Part shown: positions 14,198 to 21,272 of the stretch, piece after piece
How the letters are laid out: the number at the start of each line of letters is the position of its first letter
How positions within the stretch are numbered: the first letter of the stretch is position 1
From: Nitrospirota bacterium
Lineage (GTDB): Bacteria > Nitrospirota > Nitrospiria > Nitrospirales > UBA8639
Reading direction: 5' to 3'
Length of the DNA stretch: 50,832 bases
Assembly: GCA_029865515.1 (NCBI GenBank)
Contig: JAOUGQ010000002.1
Span: 1-50,832 of the forward strand
Position numbers and translations under genes: made by a program
The notes under the pieces: model-generated
Seen by the model: the letters and a program-made list of their open reading frames with translations, nothing else
The model's database searches: none
What the model was told of the DNA's origin: nothing

Positions 14198-15715
14198 ATG
14201 ACTGAAACCACCGCATCTCAACCGACGGCCGATACCTGGGCAGGAGTCATCCCTCAGGTCCTCGAGGGAGACATCCTCAATCAACGGGCCTGGCGTATGC
14301 CGGATATCGTGATTTATCAGCATGCCCCTGAGGAATGGTGGGTGGCCCCGCTTGATGAAGAACTGCCACTGGTTCGCCTGAACCGCATGGGGGCTGCCTT
14401 GCTCGGCGCGATGGACGGCCGCATGACCATTGGCGCGCTCCTCAATCAGTATGGGAAATGGGTCTGCAGCCCGACCCAACACAACGGCCGCTGGCATTTA
14501 GAACGATGGGCCCAACCACGGTTTTCGTTAGCCTATTATGGAACTGAACCACCCAGCGGACACACTGCCGAAGCAAAATGGGATTTGTTACTCCAAAAAG
14601 TGCGTGAAGGCTGGCATCAAAACGTCAAATCCGAAACGGAAGATCATCTTTCAAAATTCCACGTCCAGGGCATCCAAGGGCCCCACGGCCATTTTGAAAT
14701 CATCGAAACTACCGTCTCGCATTTATTCCGCGAACCCTGCGAAGCCATGAACGGCCTGACCTATGGCCGTTTACTGGGCAGAACGCTTCGTCAAATGGGA
14801 TGGCTCACACCAAAACCCAGACACATCGTGGAAGTGGGCGCCGGGTTGGGGTATGTCTCCCAAGAATTCGCTGGAGAGCTTTCGCCAGGCGAACGGAAGG
14901 GTATCGACTATACCTTCCTAGATCTCACCGGCCCATTTTTGAATTCACAAACGTCCTTAGCCCGCAAAGCGGGCTGGACGGCGAATGCGATTCAAGCCAA
15001 TGCGGAGAATATGCCATTGGCCAACCAATCAGTTGATTTGTTGATTGACAACGAAAATCTGGCCGATATGACTCCGGTCCAATTTTCGAGTGAGGAACTC
15101 CTCACCTTCAAAGGAGCCAATCCGCTGCATGAGGACGCATTAAATTTAATCAGACGCATGCGTTTGCCGCTGCGCCCCCCATTCCCAGACGAAGTGATAT
15201 TCAACTACGGCGCCATTCAATTTCTTCAAGAAGTCTGGCGGGTCTTGAAACCGGGGGGACGCGCCATCCTGATCGAATTCGGCATCGAACATGATTGGCC
15301 TTCGCCTGTCAGATTACCCGGCCATACCGAATATGAAGTGCAATTCAGTCATCTTCGCCATGCCGCCAAGTGGCTGGGCTTCCGCGAGCAGTATTGCACC
15401 CTGCCCCAATTACTGGACATGAAGCGGGATACCCAAGTGCTCTGTACGGGGGCCGCCTATACCTTGCGCCGATTTTGCCGGGAACTGCACAAACCCTTTT
15501 CCGTCCGAGCCTACACCGAAAAAGAATTGGGCAAGGCGCTCGCCGAGCTGCTCCCAAAACTCACAGGCCTGCATTACCACAACGTCTTAGACCCGGCCTG
15601 GTTTGGCCTGTGGGACTTCAAGGTTCTTCTGTTGGAAAAACCCGGCAGCATGAGCATCGGCCAGCAACCGGCCTTCAAAGAATCCGGCGGCTTCCGCTGG
15701 TACACCCAGCGGTAA
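14198..15715 (+). CDS. SAM-dependent methyltransferase with N-terminal PqqD-like domain
   Basis: A 505 aa protein in two parts. Residues about 30-95 resemble PqqD (RiPP-recognition-element-like): VRLNRMGAALLGAMDGRMTI then ALLNQYG, the 'gaxllxxlDGxxTvxeL' pattern of the family. Residues about 185-470 form a class I methyltransferase with motif I IVEVGAGLGYVS (210-221), an acidic motif II at FLDLTG, a 'NAENMPLANQSVDLLIDNE' region and the post-motif RVLKPGGRAILIEFG (about 348-362). No signal peptide. It stands alone on the plus strand, and its end converges with the ppx/gppA gene 30 bases away. The methylated substrate is unknown. The PqqD-like part suggests binding of a peptide, but no precursor or radical-SAM partner is nearby. 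Confidence 0.72.
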   Translation: MTETTASQPTADTWAGVIPQVLEGDILNQRAWRMPDIVIYQHAPEEWWVAPLDEELPLVRLNRMGAALLGAMDGRMTIGALLNQYGKWVCSPTQHNGRWHLERWAQPRFSLAYYGTEPPSGHTAEAKWDLLLQKVREGWHQNVKSETEDHLSKFHVQGIQGPHGHFEIIETTVSHLFREPCEAMNGLTYGRLLGRTLRQMGWLTPKPRHIVEVGAGLGYVSQEFAGELSPGERKGIDYTFLDLTGPFLNSQTSLARKAGWTANAIQANAENMPLANQSVDLLIDNENLADMTPVQFSSEELLTFKGANPLHEDALNLIRRMRLPLRPPFPDEVIFNYGAIQFLQEVWRVLKPGGRAILIEFGIEHDWPSPVRLPGHTEYEVQFSHLRHAAKWLGFREQYCTLPQLLDMKRDTQVLCTGAAYTLRRFCRELHKPFSVRAYTEKELGKALAELLPKLTGLHYHNVLDPAWFGLWDFKVLLLEKPGSMSIGQQPAFKESGGFRWYTQR

Positions 15716-15744
15716 GCTCTGAGCTCATTTCGTTACCACCCTTC

Positions 15745-16680
15745 TTAAGCCAGGTTTTTCATTTTTCTGGCTTTGTCGACCAGGACCCCTTCGCGGAGGC
15801 CAAAGTCGCTGACCAAGCAGATGTCAACGCCGAAGGTTTCCATCACTCTTCGTAGAATTATGGTGCCTGCCACAATGACATATTCCCGCCCGGGCTCGAG
15901 GCCCGGCATGGCCAAGCGCTGGGGACCGGTTTTGGTGATGAAATCCTGCTCCAGATTCTTGATGATCGACAACCTTAATTCATAATTGTGGACCCGTGCC
16001 GACTCATATCGGGGAAGCCCTTGGGCCATGGCGGCGAGGGTGGTCACGGTGCCTGCCGTGCCAACCAGCGGGATACGTGGCATGGGCCCGAAAACCTTCG
16101 ACACGTTGGCCAGTTCCTGATCAATAACGGCTTCCGCTTTGTGAATCTCCGGGGCTGTGGGGGGATCCTGGCGAAACACCCGCTCCAATAACCGCACAAC
16201 CCCCAGATCCAACGAAATGACGGCCGGAGGCTTGCCTTCTTGAGCCAGGATACACTCGGTACTTCCGCCGCCAATATCCAACCCCAAAAAGTCCTTGATG
16301 GTAGGCGGCAGCCCAAAGCGAATGCCCAATAAGGTTCGCCTGGCTTCTTCATCTCCCGTTAAGACCTCCACTTCCCAACCGGTTTCTTGTGCAATTCGAG
16401 CAAGAAATTCTCGTCGATTTTCCGATTCACGCACGGCGCTGGTCGCCACAACTACCGCCGCGTTGAGCGGATATTTTTTGGTTTTTTCTTTCCAGTCTTT
16501 GAGCGTGGCCACGACGCGATCCATCGCGGCCTGTGATAACCGTTTGTGCTGGTCCACACCTTCCCCGAGGCGGAGGATCTTCCGGTCGGCATCCACCACC
16601 TTGAATTCACCGGGTGGGTTTACTTCGGCAACCAATAAACGACAGGTCAATGTGCCAATGTCAATTCCTGCGAGTAACAT
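15745..16680 (-). CDS. Ppx/GppA family phosphatase (exopolyphosphatase or pppGpp phosphohydrolase)
   Basis: A 311 aa enzyme of the ASKHA superfamily that hydrolyses polyphosphate or pppGpp. The N-terminal phosphate-1 loop is GIDIGTLTCRLLVAEV (residues 5-20), the second loop is LGLDIGGGSTECIL (about 142-155), and SAVRESENRREF (about 92) and GTAGTVTTLAAM (about 219) are further family blocks. It is the short form without the C-terminal HD-like domain of E. coli Ppx, so polyphosphatase and pppGppase activity cannot be told apart by sequence. It is a single gene convergent with the upstream methyltransferase. Confidence 0.92.
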   Translation of the reverse strand: MLLAGIDIGTLTCRLLVAEVNPPGEFKVVDADRKILRLGEGVDQHKRLSQAAMDRVVATLKDWKEKTKKYPLNAAVVVATSAVRESENRREFLARIAQETGWEVEVLTGDEEARRTLLGIRFGLPPTIKDFLGLDIGGGSTECILAQEGKPPAVISLDLGVVRLLERVFRQDPPTAPEIHKAEAVIDQELANVSKVFGPMPRIPLVGTAGTVTTLAAMAQGLPRYESARVHNYELRLSIIKNLEQDFITKTGPQRLAMPGLEPGREYVIVAGTIILRRVMETFGVDICLVSDFGLREGVLVDKARKMKNLA

Positions 16681-16922
16681 GGTTTCTCTGCTCCGATTGT
16701 TGACGTGTTTCCGACAAATGCCCTCTCATCTCATATTTCGCCCTCGCGTAGAGAGTACTCAGAGGCATGTTGACAGCCATACCTGAAAATTCGCCAACCT
16801 CCCGGGCATTGAAATCTTTCTGACTTCTTTTCCCACCAAAGATTTCTGTGTTAGGATTTTAACCGGTTTTCCAATTCGTTACGAATGGGCTGTGGGCCTG
16901 TAACTTACAAAAGGAGAGAAGG

Positions 16923-17195
16923 ATGGCGCAAATTCATTGCCGCAAATGCGATAAAGACGGGGACGCAATCACGGATAATCTGTTTATGGGGAAACTGGAA
17001 GAAGAGATCAAACAAAAAGTCTGTCAGACCTGCTGGAATGAATGGGCTGGTCCCGGTGGGACGAAGACCATGGTGATTAACGAGTATCAGTTGAATTTAG
17101 GGGATGAAAATGCCCGGCAAACGTTGAAAACTCAGATGCGGGCCTTTTTGAAACTGGATGACACCACCGGCGAATTTAAAGATTACCGCCATTAA
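16923..17195 (+). CDS. YggX-like Fe(II)-trafficking/oxidative-damage protection protein with two CxxC motifs
   Basis: A 90 aa protein, the usual size of YggX. The YggX core is recognisable: a helix EEEIKQKV, the Trp-containing NEWAGPGGTKTMVINEYQLNL (split as NEW, then TMVINE) corresponding to the 'W..W..Q..LINE..LN' signature, then the helix TLKTQMRAFLK. In place of the single N-terminal Cys of E. coli YggX there are two CxxC pairs: CRKC at 6-9 and CQTC at 34-37, a likely zinc or iron four-Cys site. A strong ribosome site (AAGGAGAG) precedes the ATG. YggX protects Fe-S proteins from oxidation; here the extra ligands suggest a tighter metal site. Single gene, 243 bases from ppx/gppA. Confidence 0.75.
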   Translation: MAQIHCRKCDKDGDAITDNLFMGKLEEEIKQKVCQTCWNEWAGPGGTKTMVINEYQLNLGDENARQTLKTQMRAFLKLDDTTGEFKDYRH

Positions 17196-17435
17196 TCCAC
17201 AATCCATTGATGCCATCTTCACGGATTCTTCAAAATTTTGATTGCCTCTCGTTCCTTACGGTTGAGTGCCTCGCAATTCTTTGGTTAAGCGTGAGGTGAC
17301 TCATATCAGTCATTGAAAAATGGGAGGAATTTTATTTATACGCTCTCTTGTTATTTTTTTCCGGAGAGGGAATTTCTGCATTTCCTCAGGGGATTCCCCC
17401 TTGAAGGATCGGCCGTTGCGCGGTAGGATCAAATT

Positions 17436-17996
17436 ATGAATACACCACTCGGCAAAGGGGTCTTCCTGATTGCTACCCCGGCTTTGCGCGATCCCAACTT
17501 CCGTCAAACGGTGGTATTGCTCTGTGAACATGGGCCTGACGGAGCACTCGGTGTGGTCGTCAATCGTCCCACGGAGATGAATATTGCCGAAGTCCTTCCC
17601 CAGGTTCCAGTGCTAGAGGGCCAGGGACATCGTGTCTATGCAGGAGGTCCTGTCCAAAAAAACAGCTTACTCGTGTTGTATCGTCTGAATGAAGAGATCG
17701 AAGATGCGCACGCCGTGCTCGATGGGGTCTATCTCGGCGGGAATATGGATACGCTCGAACGCATCCTTGAGGTTCCCGGGGAAGAAGAATCGTTTCGGGC
17801 GTATATGGGTTACTCAGGGTGGGGGCCAGGCCAACTGGAAACTGAAATGGAAAGTGGATCCTGGTTAACAATGCCTGCCAGATCCCACCTCGTCTTCGAA
17901 GAAGATTCCTCCCACTTATGGGGCGAGGTCATTCGAACCTTTGGAGACGAATATAAGGTGTATGCCCACATGCCCTTAGATCCCAATTTAAATTAA
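17436..17996 (+). CDS. YqgE/AlgH family protein (UPF0301)
   Basis: A 186 aa cytoplasmic protein, the usual length of the YqgE/AlgH family. The hallmark N-terminus GVFLIATPALRDPNFRQTVV (residues 8-27) is followed by LLCEHGPDGALGVVVNRPTE, VYAGGPVQ and a C-terminal GYSGWGPGQLE (about 128-138). The molecular function is not established; AlgH was first linked to alginate regulation in Pseudomonas. The ATG at 17436 gives the conserved family start. It is on its own, with about 240 bases upstream in which I see no gene. Confidence 0.93.
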   Translation: MNTPLGKGVFLIATPALRDPNFRQTVVLLCEHGPDGALGVVVNRPTEMNIAEVLPQVPVLEGQGHRVYAGGPVQKNSLLVLYRLNEEIEDAHAVLDGVYLGGNMDTLERILEVPGEEESFRAYMGYSGWGPGQLETEMESGSWLTMPARSHLVFEEDSSHLWGEVIRTFGDEYKVYAHMPLDPNLN

Positions 17997-18175
17997 TTGA
18001 TGCATTAGAATTCTCCCTCTCCTATCCTTTCCTCCACCGACTTCCCCTATCGTTCAACAGGTGGTTAAGCACCACCCTCCCTGCAAGATCTCACAATCCA
18101 GTAGGACTGAGAACACCCTGAACTCACCTCTTTCCCCACAAGACCTAAGCACATTTGTTTGATAAAGTCTGATAT

Positions 18176-19459
18176 ATGACCACACAGACCAGGCCAGGTC
18201 ATTGGCTCAGCAATTTCTTCATTCTCCTCGTCAGTCCCAAAATGCTGGTCATGCTGCTGACCGGGTTTTCTTCCGGCCTTCCCCTGCTGCTGACCGGTTC
18301 CACCCTCAAATTTTGGATGCGGGAAGAAGGTCTCGATTTAACGACAATCGGGTTTTTCGGATTAGTCGGTCTCCCCTACACCCTGAAATTTCTTTGGGCT
18401 CCAGTCATGGATCGCTTCGTTCCTTCTTTTTTGGGAAGACGCCGTGGGTGGATGCTCGGCACTCAGATTTCATTGATGCTCGCCATTGCATCCCTCGCCT
18501 TCACGCAACCGGCCGTCCATTTACCAACCATCGCCGCGCTGTGCCTGCTGGTTGCCTTTTTTAGTGCCAGCCAGGACATCGTGCTGGACGCGTATCGCCG
18601 GGAATCTCTCTCGGACGAGGAACTGGGCATTGGCTCCTCCATGTTTATTTATGGCTATCGCATGGGAATGCTGGCCGCTGGCGCTTTGGCCCTGTTCCTT
18701 GCTGATCAGGAAAGCCTTTCCTGGAATGCGGTCTATTTCATCATGGGCAGCATGATGGTTATTGGCATTCTTACGACCTGGTTTGCACCGGAACCGACGA
18801 TTCCAGCGCCACCCCCTGCTTCCTGGCAGGAAGCCATTACGGGTCCCTTTATGGACTTTTTTACCCGGCCGGGCTCTCTCATGATTCTGCTGTTTATTCT
18901 GCTGTATAAGGTCGGCGATAGCATGGCATCAGAAATGCTCTCCCCCTTCATGGTGGATCTTGGCGTCTCGAAAACCGACTACGCGGTAATCGTCAAAGTC
19001 TTTGGAATGATTGCATTGATTGCCGGGGGACTGATTGGGGGTCTGGTGGTCTATCGCCTGGGTATCGTGCCATCCCTGTTGATTTTGGGATTCTTGCAAA
19101 TGCTTTCAACAGCGGGATTTGTGATTCTCGCCTTTACCGGCAATCACCTCCCGACTCTCACGGCCGTCATCGCCTTTGAAACCATTTCGAGCGGGCTCGG
19201 ACAAACCGCGTTCGTCGCATTTATGGCCAGCCTCACCAACAAGCGATTTACCGCGACACAATATGCCTTGTTGACCAGCTTCATGGGAATTCCACGCGTC
19301 TTTGCCGGTTCCACTACCGGATTTCTGGCCACCTGGTTGGGGTGGGAGGGGTTTTTTATCCTCTGCACTCTGCTGGCCCTTCCCGGGCTACTGCTGATCG
19401 GGCGACTTCGACAATTATCACACAACCCCGCGACTCAAGCCGTCCCAACAAGCGCCTGA
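18176..19459 (+). CDS. AmpG-like MFS muropeptide permease
   Basis: A 427 aa polytopic inner-membrane transporter with about 12 hydrophobic segments. AmpG signatures are present: LLTGFSSGLPLLLTGSTLKFW (split: GFSSGLPLLL at about 25), a GLVGLPYTLKFLWAPVMDRF block (about 61-80), and SASQDIVLDAYRRE at about 128-142, which is diagnostic for AmpG. AmpG imports anhydro-muropeptides for peptidoglycan recycling. No ampD or nagZ is adjacent. The ATG at 18176 puts the first helix near residue 15. Convergent with the lipoprotein pair downstream. Confidence 0.9.
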   Translation: MTTQTRPGHWLSNFFILLVSPKMLVMLLTGFSSGLPLLLTGSTLKFWMREEGLDLTTIGFFGLVGLPYTLKFLWAPVMDRFVPSFLGRRRGWMLGTQISLMLAIASLAFTQPAVHLPTIAALCLLVAFFSASQDIVLDAYRRESLSDEELGIGSSMFIYGYRMGMLAAGALALFLADQESLSWNAVYFIMGSMMVIGILTTWFAPEPTIPAPPPASWQEAITGPFMDFFTRPGSLMILLFILLYKVGDSMASEMLSPFMVDLGVSKTDYAVIVKVFGMIALIAGGLIGGLVVYRLGIVPSLLILGFLQMLSTAGFVILAFTGNHLPTLTAVIAFETISSGLGQTAFVAFMASLTNKRFTATQYALLTSFMGIPRVFAGSTTGFLATWLGWEGFFILCTLLALPGLLLIGRLRQLSHNPATQAVPTSA

Positions 19460-19549
19460 AGTTTTCGGGATGCCCACACCAGGAAGTTTCCCTTATCTTG
19501 GGTTCATCGCCAGGAATGTAAAAAAATGAACCATCTACCTGCGGTAGAC

Positions 19550-19966
19550 TTAAAAAGGCCAGAACCAGAACCGAGGAGGGGCTGGGGGATCTTGAACAAA
19601 ATAATGGTCGAAGGTGCCATCCCCATTCATGGCAATGTGAAGCACATGCGTGACGCCTTCCCCCCGCCCTAAATGCATGGAGGGTACAACGGGAAGAAAA
19701 ATTCGAAAAATCCACCCAAAGTTCACGCGCATTGTTTTGGAATCGCCGTACCGGTATCGAAGAACCATTCCCTTGGTCATCTCATCAATTTCATCTGGAG
19801 CACCCAATGTCTGCACGATATCGTTGAGCAAGTCTTCTCCAGGATTGAGCCTCTGGAGGGTTTCGGAAGAGATTGGGGCATTGACGACAACCCTGCGAAA
19901 ATCACACCCGGCTCCCCATAGTGCGATCAATACCATCCCGATACAACAGTGCCAGATCTTTCCCAT
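19550..19966 (-). CDS. Small lipoprotein with SmpA/OmlA-like fold
   Basis: A 138 aa predicted lipoprotein: signal sequence with lipobox WGAGC (Cys near residue 20), then a small alpha-beta domain with NPGEDLLNDIVQTLGAPDEI (split here as LLNDIVQTLGAPDEI), the 'ev...lG.Pd' pattern of SmpA/OmlA/BamE-type domains, and a beta-strand MVLRYRYG. It ends with a short Pro/Phe/Trp-rich tail. The start at 19966 lies 10 bases after the stop of the next lipoprotein gene; an upstream open frame to 20269 overlaps that gene and is rejected. Function unknown; probably outer-membrane associated. Sister of the adjacent gene. Confidence 0.65.
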   Translation of the reverse strand: MGKIWHCCIGMVLIALWGAGCDFRRVVVNAPISSETLQRLNPGEDLLNDIVQTLGAPDEIDEMTKGMVLRYRYGDSKTMRVNFGWIFRIFLPVVPSMHLGRGEGVTHVLHIAMNGDGTFDHYFVQDPPAPPRFWFWPF

Positions 19967-19976
19967 CAGTATAGGC

Positions 19977-20396
19977 TTATTCCCCAAACGGCCAGACTTG
20001 GAATTCCAAATTGCCGGTACGATTGCCAAACACCACTTCCTGAACAATTCCCTGGGAATTAAAAAAAACCCATAGGTTGTCACTCCCCACATTAAAACGG
20101 GAAAAAAATAACACCCAACCGAGTTTGCTATCGAAGCGACGGTAATGAAAAATGTCATAGCCGTTCGCTTCAACAACCTCATCGGGTGCTCCGAAGTGAA
20201 GGGCGACTTCCTGGCGTGTCGTTTTTCCTTTTTCCAGCGCCTTGATGCGTTCCTCTGAAAATGGTTCACCCACTTCTCCTCTCACAAAGGCACATCCCAT
20301 GAGTAGACCGGCTATCCCCAGCACCCCGATCCATCTGACTAAGGCACTCCCCCTCACAGCATAGGAGATCAAAAATGCCAAGTTGTTGTTTTTCAT
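19977..20396 (-). CDS. Small lipoprotein with SmpA/OmlA-like fold
   Basis: A 139 aa predicted lipoprotein. The signal sequence runs to a lipobox LLMGC (Cys near residue 34), followed by ERIKALEKGKTTRQEVALHF and GAPDEVVEANGYDIFHYRR, a clear SmpA/OmlA-type 'G.t..ev...fG.Pde' domain, and two strands LWVFFNSQGIVQEVVFG. The start at 20396 follows AGGAAAG; an upstream in-frame extension to 20480 has no signal-peptide character. It is first of a two-gene lipoprotein unit, 16 bases after the DUF1295 gene, so the three may be cotranscribed. No specific function can be given. Confidence 0.7.
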   Translation of the reverse strand: MKNNNLAFLISYAVRGSALVRWIGVLGIAGLLMGCAFVRGEVGEPFSEERIKALEKGKTTRQEVALHFGAPDEVVEANGYDIFHYRRFDSKLGWVLFFSRFNVGSDNLWVFFNSQGIVQEVVFGNRTGNLEFQVWPFGE

Positions 20397-20412
20397 ATCT
20401 TTCCTCCGCTGA

Positions 20413-21213
20413 TTACAGAGTTTTTGCTGGAAACCAAGGGATAAACGCACTTGTCTGGCGTTGGTAATGTCGATAATCATCCCCTCGATTGGCTAAAGCT
20501 TGCGCCTCCGCCCAAGGAACACCCGTAATCCATAATAATGAAACAATCATCAATCCTGGCCATATGACTGCCACCCACGAAAATGGTAACCCTATGGTCA
20601 TGGGAACATAGGCACACCAATGTACACTTTCAAAAAAGTAATTCGGGTGCCGGGAATATTGCCAGAGGCCGGTCCGTAATGTCTTTCCTTTATTGCTAGC
20701 CTTGGACCGGAATACTTCCAACTGACGATCTGCAAGGGCTTCCCCGCTTACCGCCAGTATAAAAATAGCTACTCCGACTCCATCCCACCATCGAAGACCC
20801 ACGTGAGGATGACTCATAATCCAGCATAACAACCCGGCAAAAAACACACAGGCAGGAACTTGCAAATGAAAATAGAGAAACATGCCGACCTGCTCCCGGC
20901 TTCCCAGAAGCTGCCGGAATTTTCGATAGCGAGCATCCTCGGCATGTCTCCAGATTCGATGAGACAATAGATGGCCGCCAAGTCGAAAGGCGTATATGCT
21001 CCCCATTCCCATGACGACCATCCGTCGGGTGATGTCGCCGTCGCTCGTTAGGCCGCATGCAAGGACCAGGATGAAGAATCCTCCACAGAATCCTACATCA
21101 GCCAGAGATGCGTTTTCGAATCGAAGATGTAGGAGCCACAACACCCCAAGCAGGCCCATCAACACAGAAACCCAAATCCAGAAGTTCAGCAGAGAAAGAA
21201 TTTCCCAGGGCAT
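20413..21213 (-). CDS. DUF1295 / steroid 5-alpha-reductase-like membrane protein
   Basis: A 266 aa integral membrane protein with about seven hydrophobic segments. The family signature is GLWQYSRHPNYFFE (about 188-201), typical of DUF1295 and related isoprenylcysteine methyltransferase/5-alpha-reductase folds, where this block binds the cofactor. The N-terminal NASLADVGF and RRMVVMGMGSIYAFRLGGHL are further DUF1295 blocks. The ATG at 21213 follows GGGAGA at good spacing; an alternative start at 21243 would add 10 residues. It precedes the two lipoprotein genes on the same strand. The natural substrate is unknown. Confidence 0.85.
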   Translation of the reverse strand: MPWEILSLLNFWIWVSVLMGLLGVLWLLHLRFENASLADVGFCGGFFILVLACGLTSDGDITRRMVVMGMGSIYAFRLGGHLLSHRIWRHAEDARYRKFRQLLGSREQVGMFLYFHLQVPACVFFAGLLCWIMSHPHVGLRWWDGVGVAIFILAVSGEALADRQLEVFRSKASNKGKTLRTGLWQYSRHPNYFFESVHWCAYVPMTIGLPFSWVAVIWPGLMIVSLLWITGVPWAEAQALANRGDDYRHYQRQTSAFIPWFPAKTL

Positions 21214-21272
21214 ACGTTCTCCCGAAGGAGGCTGAGGTCCCACTGCAATGACAGTTACATAAATGAGTAAGG

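Noticed and set aside
19967-20269. Longer version of the downstream lipoprotein reaching into its neighbour
   Set aside because: The extension overlaps the other lipoprotein gene almost completely, while the start at 19966 gives a proper signal sequence and lipobox.
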